DNA of 64,000 nucleotides from Sipunculus nudus (Eukaryota; Annelida; Sipuncula; Golfingiida; Sipunculidae), in the NCBI GenBank assembly GCA_026874595.1, contig CM049318.1, positions 37,593,956-37,657,955 on the forward strand. The letters are read 5' to 3'. Shown here in pieces: positions 22,409 through 35,088 of this stretch. A program made the translations under genes and the position numbers. Position 1 is the stretch's first letter. Each line of letters begins with the position of its first letter. The notes beneath the pieces were generated by a model. It was not told the DNA's origin and searched no databases. It worked only from the letters and a program-made list of their open reading frames with translations.

Positions 22409-25012
22409 GTAAATAATTATATTTTTTATCTAACAAAAAACATTTTTATAATCAAACTTGTTATAACAATCATACGACGAAATGGTTTATAAATCAAAGT
22501 AATCTAACCCTACTTTTAAAAAAATGCGAATGGCCCATGACACTAAGCCGAATATGACATAAAGTTGATGCCCGCAAAAAATTATTGATGTTCTGATATA
22601 ATGCAAACTATTTCTTATGGAACCTTGAACAGTGGGAAGAATGAATATCCGAGTGCTCAAAATCAAGTTTTTTTTTTTTTTTTGCCAGAATCTTCAGAAA
22701 AATTAAATTATGGGTAACAAGGCCCCCTTTTAACGAACACAGGCCTGTTGCTCAGTTCATTCTCTCAAGACTCGTATTACATAGGTGAAATTAACCTTGA
22801 GTTTCAGGTTTCCAATGACCTCCCTTTATTAAAATCTAGGGACCAATTGGTTTCATCGCTTCACTGAATTTGTCTTTAATGATATATTTATGAGCTTTTT
22901 CAAAATATGGGTCCTGTCATCAGTTTGAAGCCAACCTGTCGACTCAGGTTAACCTACCTGTCTATTAACTAATTTGTTAATGAATGGGCCCTGTGACCTT
23001 GGCCATTGACCTAGTGACCCAAAAGGAAACTTCCCCTATTGGTATGTACGCCATATGTGGAAAATATAGGTTTGCGATGAAAGGTGTGCCTTAAAATGCA
23101 TCCACAAGTAGGAGTGGGTCCTGTGACCTTGACATTTGATTTCATGACCCCGGAGTCAACAGAGTTCTTAAATCATTAGTGGTTCATATATAAGTCAAGT
23201 CTGAAACCAATATATCTATCTAAACTGGTGTTATCATTCGGAAACAATAAGAAGATACATGACCTCTGTGACCTTGACCTTTGTCCTTGTGACCCCATAA
23301 TCAAACAGGTTCTTAGCCTACTGGCAGGTAAGCTATATGTGAAAGTTTTGGATGAAAAGTTTGGCTTAAAATGCATCCACAATCTTTCTAAATAAGTTGG
23401 TCCTGTGACCTTGAACTTCGACCTTATGACTCCAAATTCAAGTCCTTGCGTTAGAGGTGGGCCATATATAAGTCAGGTTTGAAATCTCTATGTCAGTCCA
23501 AACTGGAGTTATCATCAGGAAACAAATTTGACGGACATACAGAAAGACGAACAGACAGATGGACAGCATGATAAATATAGGACAACTGCTTATTCCAGCG
23601 AGGCCCTTTTAAACTCGGTTTCAAGTTACAGATGAAACCACAATTTCAAATCTGAAAGTATCAATATAATTTGGCAGTCTCAAAATAAAAAAATTTAATG
23701 CATAAAAAATAGAAAAAAATACAGGTGGCGATACCAGTCTTCAGGGACTGAAGAACCAATCACAATCAATAAACACAATGGGTTTCAAGACACTGGAAGC
23801 ACCCACAGCTGAGAAAACGGCCATAACTGTCGCACTTAATGGTCTCAAAAACAAAAAAATCGTAAAAATTAGGAAAAAATACATATGACGCCACCCGTTT
23901 TCGGGAACTAATAAAACTGGTCGTGTTCAATATAAAAAACAAGATTCATGACAATCCATTCATTATTTATCAAGATACTAGAGGTTTCGTATATGATTCT
24001 TAATTATTCTGTGGGTTGGCTACTTTCAAATAGCTGGAAGGATATAGGTCACAGTGACCTAATTTCAGGTTTCCATGGAGATTTTATATTTACCAATCTG
24101 GATTTTTAGTTATAAGTTTCTAGGATCAGCAGTAACGATTTGTGCCCTGCTAACGGACGGCCGGGCCCTGTGACGGGCGGACGGACGACGGACAAAGCGC
24201 CATGACTATACCTCAGTTGACTCTCAGTCAGCTAAGCTAAAAAGAAGATTCTACGTTCAATGGTTTAAATTTCAGATCGCCAAAAGTTCAGGTTAATTCA
24301 ATCAGATGAAATGATTACCGTTGGGAAGACATTTTCAAAGATAATTTCATATGAAATCACTAAACCGAACGAACATGTAATTTATATCCTGGGCGTTGTA
24401 AATACGTCAGCTGAAGAGACCCAAAGGAGTGTTCATGCGATCTGTTGGTGCCCTGTTATTAAACATAAGAGACAGGGAAGCCGTATATGTATTTTCTTTT
24501 ATTGTTAATTCAGAATTTTCTCTTCTCATAAACCGCAAAAATAGTGCAGTCATGCTAATACTAATATTTGTTATTTTCAGGTAGCTGTTGGCATTAAACT
24601 ATTTAAGAAAGGAAACAGGATGGGTGTAATGTTGCTTTCTGCTAAAATGAACCACTTGACAGGGGAAATCGATTCCGGGTCAAGGCACTGGGTGAAAAAC
24701 AACCTTGATGGAAACAAGGGAACGGATTTTATAACATATGAAGATTGTCCAAATATTTCTATCGACAAAGATGGCAGTTCGAAAGGTTTTCGTCCTGCTA
24801 TAACAGGCATTGGAATTGTTTGCGTTGACCGGAAGATTACTTTTAAAATTCGTGATGTGTTTGACATTCCTTACAAATGCCGACACTGTAACCCCCTTGA
24901 TATCTCTATGCATATTGGTTCGTTGAGTCAGTGTTGTGGGTGGCACAAAAAAAGGGTAAAAAATACTGTCGTCTTGGATGACTTAAGTATATCCTTTGCA
25001 CTGAATATTTAG
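21515..25012 (+). CDS. Orphan two-exon gene, copy A (about 441 aa)
   Basis: Exon 1 is 21,515-22,408 (ATG, 298 codons) and ends GGAGAG before GTAAAT. The last exon is 24,581-25,012, after TATTTTCAG, in matching phase 0. I do not recognise the family. Visible traits are no signal peptide, a mixed helical-looking N-terminal part, and a C-terminal cysteine cluster (YKCRHCNPLD, then SLSQCCGW) that could bind metal. Coding status is supported by copy B: several differences between copies are third-base changes, indels fall outside the exons, and similarity drops into indels immediately after the donor. A possible extra exon lies at about 24,285-24,480. The gene follows the receptor in both tandem units, but no functional link is shown. 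The C-terminus differs between copies through a length change in an A run. Confidence 0.65.
22975..23440. repeat. Degenerate ~140-bp tandem repeat with TGACCTTGACCT cores
   Basis: CTGTGACCTTG recurs near 22,989, 23,117, 23,268 and 23,402, and is usually followed by a second CTTGACC or CATGACC element. It lies in the orphan gene's intron. Copy B has fewer units (61,375-61,660). Confidence 0.75.
24046..24060. promoter_or_regulatory. Perfect palindromic estrogen-response-element sequence
   Basis: AGGTCACAGTGACCT is identical to the classical inverted-repeat-3 consensus for steroid-receptor binding. It sits inside a dispersed intronic repeat. Copy B has the same 15 bases at 62,034-62,048. Function is not shown. 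Confidence 0.5.
24285..24480 (+). CDS. Possible additional exon of orphan gene A
   Basis: An open frame starting FRLIQSDEMITVGKTF follows two nearby AG acceptors. The copy B equivalent (about 62,273-62,460) differs at only a handful of sites. In B one frame base creates TAG at the first acceptor, so an in-phase exon would have to start at AG before TTCAGG. The end is unresolved; GTAATT and GTAAAT donors in phase 0 occur within it. Confidence 0.35.
24581..25012 (+). CDS. Orphan gene A, last exon
   Basis: 143 codons and TAG, beginning VAVGIKLFKKGN. It includes the CRHC...SQCCGW cysteine cluster. After the cluster, seven A residues put copy A in a different frame from copy B, giving an end of ALNI. 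Confidence 0.65.
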   Translation, partial: VAVGIKLFKKGNRMGVMLLSAKMNHLTGEIDSGSRHWVKNNLDGNKGTDFITYEDCPNISIDKDGSSKGFRPAITGIGIVCVDRKITFKIRDVFDIPYKCRHCNPLDISMHIGSLSQCCGWHKKRVKNTVVLDDLSISFALNI

Positions 25013-25989
25013 CTATCAGGCTTAAACATGAAGAGAAATTTAGAAATTAAAAATGTACAAGTGTAGTTCATGCCTACAAACACCTCCGTCGAGGTTCTCA
25101 ACGAAGGTTGTTCACACAGCCCCGCCAACACCGTCAACGGATTTATATGAGATATACTTCAAATGGACTTATCTGTATATAACATGTTTTGATCGATTAA
25201 AAAGGATGGGATTTTGCCAGAGATGCTGCCTGAATTGTCACTAGCCACTGGCACTTAAAATATTGATATGATCGGCGTATCCGGCTGGTCAATCAACAAC
25301 AAGGCTTCTGGTTTTCTTAAACAGATGTACGAATTAATGACCTAACTAATGAAAGTATATACACGTTCGAAAATGCTCTTTTCCAATATTTTTCAAAATA
25401 AAGGAAGAAAATATAGATAATTATTGTTAAAATACATAATATACATTTATCGAGATTTTCATTTTAAATTATTGAGCAAAGGAAATTAAATGTCTTCCCA
25501 GCCTGAACACTATGTACGCCATTTAACAGCCTAGAAGAGCAGAGAAAAAAATAACGACAATGACAACTTGTAGTGTACCAGAGTAATTTGTATTATGTTC
25601 TCTAATGCCACGCTCGCTTCAAATGTCTATTATGATACCTTTGAACGTTTCAAGCATGCACTTAATCAACAGTTTCACGAATACCAAAAGCACGATCGGA
25701 TTACCAGAAAAATAAAAGAAAAAATGTGAACAACGATATTTGATGATTTTTGTGGTTCGTCTAAGTGTTTATGGTTAGTAAACCTAATAGCAGGTAATAG
25801 TGTTATGTGTATGTAGTATTGACTCCAGCACAAATATTGAGCCCTGATGTGATAAGCTGGTGCAAAGTGTGACGTCACAGTTAAAATTTGGAAATGTTTT
25901 CAGGTCTTGGTGATTGGAAAAAAAACCTTTATAACTTCTAACGTTTAAGACCAAAAGGACAATCACATCGATCCAAACCTTTGCTGGTC

Positions 25990-27250
25990 GCTTATGATAC
26001 CATCTGTTGCGCTGTCTTCACAATGCTGATGCTGTACGTTGAGGTATTCTGGACGTTTTTGTTGGTGCACGTTGAGCTCTTACGGACGTTAAATTGATAT
26101 GTGCCAATGCTCCTGGATTTGTTGTTGGTGTGTGCCCAGCTGTCCAGGACGTTTTCGTTTGTGTGTGTTCAGTTGTATTAAACGTTTGTTGCTGTATGTT
26201 GTGCCGCCGTGGGTTAAGGCTGTCCTGCCCAAATTCCTGTTATGAGTTAGCTGATGCTACCATTTGTAGGCTGCCCTGGCCGCTTGCTTCCTTTTGTTGA
26301 GATGTCATTACTCTTTCTGCTGTTACGTGTTAGGCTGTTCACGCTCCAGTTACTCCCGTCTGTTGATCTTTTCCGCTGCTTTTTCTGTCGGGTGTTAAGC
26401 TGTCCAAGCCCCCTGATTACGTGCTGTGGTGTCCTGGCTCCTTTTCCTGTAGTGTTGTGAGCTGTCCTGGTCACTTTTGCTGTAGCGTCTTAAGTTTTTC
26501 TGGTTTCTGATGGTGTGTGCCGAGCTGTCCTGGACGTTTTGTTGGCGTGTGTCAGCTGTCCTGAAAACGTTTGCTGCTGTACGTTTTGCTGAACTGAACC
26601 CCTGTTGCCTGTTTTATTGGTGTTACCGTGTGTTATTGTTTTCGGGCTGCCGTGTGTTGAGCTGTCCTGCCCCAAAATAACTCGAATTGTCCTGTCTGCG
26701 TTTTCTGTCGCGTGTTGAGCTGTCCTGGCTCTGTTTGCTGTTGCATGTTGAGCTGTCCCGACACATTTTGCCCCTGTGTGTCTAGCTGTCCTGGCACATT
26801 TTACCCCCGTGTGTTGAGTTTTCCCAATCCGTTTTTTTTTGGTGTGTAATTGTCATGACCCCTTTTCGTGTATTGAGTGTCCTTGCTTTACTGGTCCCAC
26901 TTTCTGTCGGGTGTTAAGCTGTCCTCCTCCCTTTTGTTGTCGTGTAGTGAGCTCACTTAATCTCCTTTATTGTCGCGTGCTTATCTGTTCGTGCCGATTT
27001 TCTTTCCGCGTTTAGGGTTCCATCACGTTTTCCTATGGTATGACAAGCTGTCCTTGCTTATCCGTCGTTCAGATGGTCTGGACCTCTTTTCTAACGTAGG
27101 TTTTGTTGTTCATCACGTTTTCCTGCCGTGTATTAAGCGGTACTTGATCTTTATCCTAAAAGGGTTTCAGTTATCCCTGACGTTTTTGCCTGCATTTAGG
27201 AAAGCTGTCCTCGACATTGTTTCGTGTTGCTCGGCTGCGTTATGTTGTCC
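25990..27250. repeat. Degenerate minisatellite, GAGCTGTCCTGG units
   Basis: More than 25 imperfect units of about 33-50 bp share a core like GTGTTGAGCTGTCCTGGC followed by TTTTGTTG-type spacers. Short open frames here are by-products. The start of the same array is at 63,940-64,000. Confidence 0.85.
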
Positions 27251-27259
27251 CTGATAACA

Positions 27260-30200
27260 TAAATAATATAGATAACGCATTCAGATATGACCAGCATTAT
27301 TGTTCTGTTATCGACCATCAGGTGTCGCACTGGTACCTTCAACGGATTATATGGACTCCAACTGAAGTCTGAAAGAACGTGATATATAAATTTTATTTCT
27401 GGCTGGTATCCCCCCCCCCCTACACAATTCATAAAATTGATATTTTCTACCTGTTTGACAACGCTGACAAGGGAAGAGGGGCTGGGGGTCAACATTTTGG
27501 TTTGAGTAAACAGGTGTATCCGGAGTGCCAAAAAAATTCATATGGAAATTTCCCATGCAAAAGTACAGAAGAGATTAAGCTTTGTATTATTGACTTTCCG
27601 AAAGATTGTTGGCCGAAACGGATGGTGCGCGCGCCCTCTCTTCATCCGCCCTTGGCGTACTTATATTCTGACAGTTCGGATAAATTTTGCTTAGTCCTGT
27701 ACTCACGGGCGCTGAAATTTTGTGATAATCAGCAGACTGAGACGTTCTGAAATGAATGAACGTGATAGGACTAATTGTTTTCAAAAACACCTGTATAAAT
27801 AACTACTTTTATTGTCTCGACATGTTGTATGTCTTGTATATGAAAGGTTCATTCTTCTTCAGTTGTTCCACAGTCACAGTTCTGAAAAAAGTCCCTCATA
27901 TTTTCAGCAGAGGTATGTTATGATAGTACACTGCAGAGCCGGAAACGCTACGCTTACGAACGCGGATCCAACGGGTGTTTTTACGTCTGTAACTGGAAGA
28001 AATTGCCTTTATCTTGTCGTCTTTTCGGCATCTCTCACACTGCGCAGAATCGGACTCATGAGGATACAAGTCTGTCGGTTGGGGTTTGCGTGCCTCGAAA
28101 TCTGTCACTCATAAGGCACCGGGGCTTCAAATACACCTACCTACACGGCGTAGGTATAAATGTAGTGAGGTGGGTAATGTAGTCGTTCTAATATGTTGGA
28201 CAAGAATTGTTTCAAGGCAAATTACATAAACATGGGGGTTTATTTGTTAAGGACTTCACAAAATAAGCAATATTAGTAAGCATACACATGTGAATTGTAA
28301 ACAGAATCTGTTTCCTTGAAATAAAAAGAAAATAATTTAAAATTTGACAATTAAGATAAGACGTCCTGGCCGTTCCACAATGCCTCTGCAGGTGTTAGGC
28401 CAAGAAAGGATAAAGGTATGGTTCATTTAAAACCCCGCATAAAAATGTTTTATTTTGATTTTCAATAGAACTTTGAGCTCCACCCGCTCGGGCATTTCTT
28501 TCAAGAAGATAAAATAAAACAATTTTGATAAAATATCCTTTGTTTTGTAGTGTTTTACTTGTTAAGCAAAAACAATCTCTAATTATCATGTTTTTTTTCC
28601 TGATCATATGACATTTTTTTCTAAAGATACAAAAAATGTAAAAAAAAAATCGCCCTCCCGCATAGATTTCTGGATATAGTGGATGGGAACCATTTTTTTT
28701 TTCCTTAATACATCGTTTTAAATGGCAAATTCCTCCCTTTACAAAATCCTGGATATGTTCCTGATCGACTGAACATCAGTGTATCACGTGATCTTTTACA
28801 AAATGTTAATTATTCAGTCACATGCTAAAGAATTTATAAGATGTGTTATGATATGCTGGTGAAGGAGATTATCTTTGTGTACAAGTCAAGTATGGAATAA
28901 ACGATTGGTACCTTAATAGTTCTACAGCAGTTGCGGATCCAAGGAGAAGTGTCGGGGTCCAGTAGTGGCCAGTATTCAACCACACGGATAGTTGTTTTCG
29001 TGCTGGACTGTGCATGGAGGAATGGGAGAACCCTGAAAACTGGAGAATTTAAACCACAGGAACTTTAAAACTAAGGTCACTCGATCACGGCGACACCTGG
29101 TGTGAGGACAAAAATTTATATGAAGTCTAGTATACTAGATAGGTCAATTTAAATGTGGAGAGTACAATCATTTTAATATCACATATTTTATTCCCCTCTC
29201 CAATTAAAAAGAAGAGAGAAATTTGCATTATTAATACTTTTTTTCATTATTACAGTATCACTGAAAATGAATTTAAGTGTATGTTGTTCATATGAACCAT
29301 TTTAAGAATGACTGCACAGTTTTGATCATTCCAACAAGTTCACAACATTTCATAATTTAATTTCTTTCGTTCGTTAGAGTAAACGCACTACGTACGCTCT
29401 AAACGTTAGAGTGTACTTGGTGCCAAAGTCCGTAGAATAATTTTATTTAATTTAAGATATTTTAGATATCATTCCTTTTATATGTATTGGTTCGTTAACC
29501 ATAAGTGTATATATTTACTGTAATTGACGGTTGCGACACTCAACGGATGTCATGCAAATCCTCTTTAAACTAGCTTTGGCCATGTCTCATACATGTCGGA
29601 TTTCTAGTCTTAAAGTGTCAGGATCACTTGTGTCATTTCTATATTTTCCAATAAAACGTGAGGAACTGACATTATTTCACAGAGGTCTATCGCGGCATCA
29701 TCTATCGGAAACTACAACTGTGAAATCGGTCAATGTCAACTCGGCCCAAGGTAAACCCGTTCCCCACATATCCCGTCCGAAGTCCTACGGAACATTCCCC
29801 TGGCAAAAACGGGTAATATTTTTGTTATGATAAAATTTCGAAGAGCAATTGGTTGCTGATCATTAAACATTTATTTTGACAATCTTTCAAGCCGTGCCTG
29901 GGGCTCAAGTGCCATTTCGGCCCTCTGACGGTAGAGAGTCTACGACCAGCCTAATAGCGTTAGAGTGTCTTTACATCTTACATCGAGGACTGCATTGAAG
30001 GCTCTATGAGGATGCTATTATTATCGTTTTACATTGTATCATGCCCAACACGTACACTTGTCATTCGGCATAAACCAGACAAATGGTTAGCTTTTAAGTA
30101 TATTTTCTAACAACATCTACAATGTTCGGAAAAGAATCCTTTTAACACAGCTTATTTGTAAATCCATCTGCATGTCTGTTGAATTTCTCATCGTATGAAC

Positions 30201-30980
30201 ACAAGCATGCCTCGCACGGGTAACTGGATGATAGCCCATTTGTACGCGATATAGGAAATCACTTGTTACCATAGAGACGAATCTTCAGGTTTGTGTGCGA
30301 GCTCATATGTATTCTTTTGTGTCAAATCACCACTCGTAGCCCATTTTTAAGATTATCGTCTGTTAACCACGATGTCGTCATATCAATGCAATAGGATGGA
30401 TAACACTTGCAGTACAATCTCCCGTATGGCTTGTATGGCTTAGCAGCGTAATATAAATGCCTACAGAGTTGTGTTTTCACGGTGACTGGTGCTCCGCATT
30501 GCAAATGATCTTAGGTACGAAACAATACAGTTGGGATCTGTTCCCTGCTCAGGTGGGAACCATCACAAAGGCAAAACAATGTACGCGGCTATAAAAGCTG
30601 GGTGGAGAAGTATTAAGTTTTTTTTTCTTCGTGTAGCAATTATTGTATACATTAGCAACTTAATGCAAAAAGGTGTAAACAAAATTTGCATAAGTTCTGA
30701 GGAGGGTTGAGGAACACTTAAAGAACAACCCTTAATTTTGTGGAGGTAATCAGGTTTCACATAAGGGGTTTGACATATCAGTCTGACATTGGGCATATTT
30801 ATATATCTCTTCGTTGTGTGTAAGACTGATGGTGACAGCTACAATCATTGTATCCACCAAAACAGAGTTTTGCGGATACTATGTTTTCAGTCAGACGCCG
30901 ACGCTGCCGCCATTGTCGCATAGGTTTCCGGAGAACTCCTCCATAACCACTGGGCAGAATTTTTTAAAATTCAGAATTAC
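27260..30980. other. Intergenic stretch, no gene recognised
   Basis: Open frames such as 27,379-27,750 show no domain, splice context or conservation evidence, because copy B does not extend this far. A run of C lies at 27,411-27,420. Nothing else could be assigned. Confidence 0.5.
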
Positions 30981-30984
30981 GATC

Positions 30985-31710
30985 GGTCGCCATCATATAC
31001 TTACCCCGGTATCCTTTCTTCACTCTTTATCACGCCATCATATCCTTACCCCTGTATCCTTTCTTCCCTCTTTATCACGCCATCATATACTTACCCCTGT
31101 ATATCCTTTCTTCCCTTTGCATCTTGCTATCATATACCACTGTATCCTTTCTTCCCTCCATATCACGCCATCATATACTTACCCCAATGATCCCTTCTTT
31201 CCTATATATCACGCCATCATATACTTTTCCCTGTATCCTTTCTTGCCTCTAAATCACGCCATCATATACTTACCCCTGTATCCCTTCTTCCCTCTTCATC
31301 ACGCCATCATATACTTATCCTTTTATCCTTTCTTCCCTCTACATCTTGTCATCATATACTTAATCCTGTATCTTTTCTTCCCTTTACATCGTACCATCAT
31401 ATAATTACCCTTTTATCCTTTCTTCCCTCTACATCATACCATCCTTTACTCAACCCTGTATGTCTTTTCCCTCTACATCATACCATCATATACTTTTCCC
31501 TGTGTCCCTTCTTTCCTCTACATCATACCATCGATTACTTTTTTCTGTGTCCCTTCTTCCCTCTACATCATAACATCGTATACTTTCACTGTGTCCCTTC
31601 TTCCTTCTATATCATATCATCTTATACTTTTTCCTGTGTCCCTTCTTCCTTCTACATCATACCATCATATACTTTTCCATGTGTCTCTCATTCCTTCTAC
31701 ATTGAGCCAT
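30985..31710. repeat. 45-bp minisatellite, about 16 units
   Basis: Units like CATCATATACTTACCCCTGT followed by ATCCTTTCTTCCCTCTTTAT recur every 45 bp and grow more diverged to the right. Because 45 is a multiple of three, one frame stays open for 196 codons. I regard that as an artefact of the period. Confidence 0.9.
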
Positions 31711-31719
31711 AGTTTACTG

Positions 31720-33121
31720 ACCACCGCCTTCGACTATTAGATAATTATCTGTGACCGTCTCAGTAGTAACCGATGTGACCTTTTTTAACGTTAGTTCTAT
31801 CGTTGTGACTAACTGCCACAGTTTCTATCCTTCACTTTACATCCTATCCCCCGCCATCTGGACAATTTGAGCCTCCCTCCCGTTTTTTACACACCATTGT
31901 GTCCCTGTCTGTCGCTATACTTAAACCATCAAAGCACAGCCTCATAACCTGCTGGCCACATAGTCTAAGTATATGAACAAAAGGCCACAAGGAAAAAAAT
32001 GGTTGATTTCTCAGGCCCTTTTTTCATAAATCAATGGGGGCAGGGGATTTTTTTTACCTTTTTATGTATATTACGGGAAAATGTGATAACAGCAATTTTT
32101 TTGCCCAACAGGTAAAAGCACTACATAACTAAAGAAAACATATCAAAATTGTATGATTATATCTTCTTGAAAGAAATGTCTGAGCAGCTGGAGCTCAAAT
32201 TTGATAAGTTTCTATTGAAAATAAAAATATAAAGGTTTCATGCGGGGGCTTAAAATTGATGCGGCCGGTGCCTGAACCCTATCATTTATTTATTTATTTT
32301 GTATTTTTTTGGCCTAACTGGTAAACTTTCTGAATACATGATCCTTCCCTCATACACTCCACACCAGGCAATCAAATAGTTTCTTCTTGTGTCTCTGTCT
32401 CTCTCTGTCTATCTGTGTCTTTATCTAACTCTGTCAATATCAGTTGACATTGTATTCGCCCCTCCCTTTTTCACATAATCAATGTTTGTTACGTGTAAAA
32501 CCAGGTAATCTGAGAAACTACGGTTCAAGTCCCGGGGTAAACTTGGGAAACCTTTGCTCAGGGTGCAGATATCCCAGTAGCACTGCAGTTTTGTACACTC
32601 TTTATTCACGGAGCTGTTGTAGCTCTGCAGAAAGAAATATTGTTGGTGTTGCTAATTCATCTCTTGTAGAGACCTGATTTAAATGATTAGATCCACCTTT
32701 ATTTACAAAAGGTAGTCTTTCCCACTCCCGTTTGTTGTGCCAACAAGTGTTAAATTCTGATGGTCAATGTAATGTGCAGACGGGCACCACGATACAGTGA
32801 TTGGACATCACAGTGATTGGACATCACTGACAGTTATAAGTAAAATTCGTTTATGGATTGATAAAAGCTTCGCGGGGGTTTGTAAAAGTCAAAATGTGCC
32901 AGTTTCATTCGTTATTCACTACTTCTTTGTTTATATATCACATTTTTAAAATTATAATGTTCGAAAAAAGTCATTCTCACTGAAAAGTGTTGGAAACGGC
33001 GTATACTGCATTCAGCATTAACAACATTTTCTTGAGAGGTAGAAAGATAGATATGTAAGTAGATACACACATTTTACATGACAGTCTTCCGATATTCAGA
33101 TAATCATAATATCCTTGATAA

Positions 33122-33152
<31 letters not shown>

Positions 33153-35088
33153 ATGAAATAATAACAGTAATTTGGACCATCCCTCGCCGTAAAAAATACC
33201 AATTTGAACTCCCTACTTTTCATTTTTTTATAAATAATTAGCGATATCATCGGCCCAAGGAATCCAAAACGAAAACGCTCCCGGATCAGTATTCATACCA
33301 TGAACACAAACAAGCATACACACTTTACAGTATCTGAACTACGATACTAATGAACTGATAAGGAAATACTTGTATAAAACTCTAATTAATGAAGTCCTAT
33401 TCCCTAAAACACACATTAACAAACGTTGGAGGAAACATAACCGCCGTGTTTAATCTATCTATATTATAATTGACGGTGGTCGCACTGGACTTTGAAAGGG
33501 ACCTCTTCTGAGGCCATATCTCGTATATGCATGTTTGTGGTCTTAAACCGTCATAAATAGTGTAAAATGTGTCCTATGAGGCCTTATTTTCATTATTTCG
33601 CCATTTATAAAGTCAGAGATGTTTGTTTTGAAGGGGCTATCGGCACTTGCGATAGAATAAAAGGTAGAAAGCATTTTGTTACTCTGAATCGGCCTGAGGC
33701 CCTCCACGAGGTTCCCGCAGCATCAACAAAAACAATATGATTCTATAAATAAAAATGGGTGGTTCAAAATAAACTTATCTATTGCCGTAGGTATAAAAGG
33801 TATGTGTAACGAAATGTTCACCAGTGACGGGCGTTGTTTTGTATTTTCTTTTAATATTAAAATAGTTCATCCAGTCTCCATTATACTGAAGGGTCGTCTG
33901 TCGTATTTTAATGAATTAAAACTGCTCTTCACTTGCAAATGATGAACGGTTAAGATAACCGCATAAACAACTATTTACCTGTTAGGGGCATACACGCATC
34001 ATCACGACCATGCTGGGATATTGTTGAGCGGCGTCTTAAACGGCTTGAGTGGTTAATATATCACGACGTACATACGTATGGTTTATTCAGCATCATGTAT
34101 CAAATAATGAAAATGTTTTTGTTACCTCTTTTCCCGACAGTGCACTTTGCGCATGCGCAAGACATACTGAAAAAGTGAGACTGTCTTGAGAAATCACGCA
34201 ACAGACACGCATGGGTGTATTAATGTAAGCATCAACGTTTGCGGAAACTCTTAGAAAGTAGGGCGGATCTCTATCGATGTGTGGCCTCTGACATCATACT
34301 CTATAATTGGCCAGAGAAAAAACGCCACATATCACAGCAGGTGTTCCGCGAACCGTGTGTACGAACCGAGCCTGAAGCTATTACATTTGCCATCTTTATA
34401 TTCATTTGACCCTTAGTTAAGTATAACGTACCAATAATAAAAGTCTATGGATAATGAGGGTCATTCATCGTGGCTTATACTTCTCCAATGGTTACATTGT
34501 ACCAAGGTAATAATATTATTTTGCAAACCGATGAAACTCGGTCACTGGCTTTGCCATTTTATACTTGTTTTCCTCTTCTAAGGATCCGTTTTTAAATGTC
34601 GACGTTGGTCATTGGTTAAAAATGGTCGTTCCATTGGCCAGGTACAGTCAAATTTTCAAACATTAACTTCAGAGTTACGGATTCTGACAAAACAGTTCCT
34701 CCATGTATGTCCAAATACGACCAATATTCATATTTATATACATATGACACTGTGATAAACCTAAAACTGCCCTGCTAGCTGAATACACTTAGTTTGTCAT
34801 ATATTATTGTTGCATCATTAATACAAGATATATGTTTACCAATATAAGATATGGCTATTTGTTTATACGTACATGCACTTTGTGAAGTTGCATTGTGTTT
34901 AGTTCCAGGATTACCTCTAAGGATTGTATCATTTATATGGACATGGATTAAAAAGGGTAATTTCTCTGCCTTTGGTTCACTTTTCTCAGATAAACCAATC
35001 TGTTGTTTGCACCTTTAATATAAAAATCTTAGCCTTTTGTTGAATCGCCCCTATTTTTTTTTGTCTATTTATTACCTTTTTACATGTC
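31720..35088. other. Intergenic stretch, no gene recognised
   Basis: It contains homopolymer runs (C and A near 33,122-33,150) and scattered short frames without supporting features. I see no RNA gene or exon with convincing borders. Confidence 0.5.

Larger units (their letters stand above)
1..27250. repeat. Segmental duplication, copy A
   Basis: This block aligns with 49,326-64,000, exon by exon and through introns and flanks. Anchors are 614 with 49,920, 4,256 with 53,493, 8,413 with 54,274, 21,515 with 60,094 and 24,581 with 62,568. It begins inside the receptor gene, so its true left edge lies outside the window. Copy-A-only insertions account for the changing offset: the LTR element, the TIR element and about 2.3 kb near 18,920-21,185. 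The right limit is unknown because copy B runs off the window end. Confidence 0.9.

Noticed and set aside
26094-26474. ORFs in the 26-kb minisatellite
   Set aside because: They overlap on both strands and follow the repeat units. There is no independent coding evidence.
30814-31404. 196-codon protein-coding gene
   Set aside because: It is a translation of a 45-bp minisatellite. It has no domain, no splice or start context, and later units break the pattern.
30985-31710. CRISPR-like array
   Set aside because: The units are contiguous with no unique spacers, and the sequence is eukaryotic.
29515-33600. Possible dispersed repeat pair (29,518-29,640 and 33,462-33,590)
   Set aside because: Short stretches such as AATTGACGGT and GTCTTAAA match in order, but overall similarity is too weak to claim by eye.
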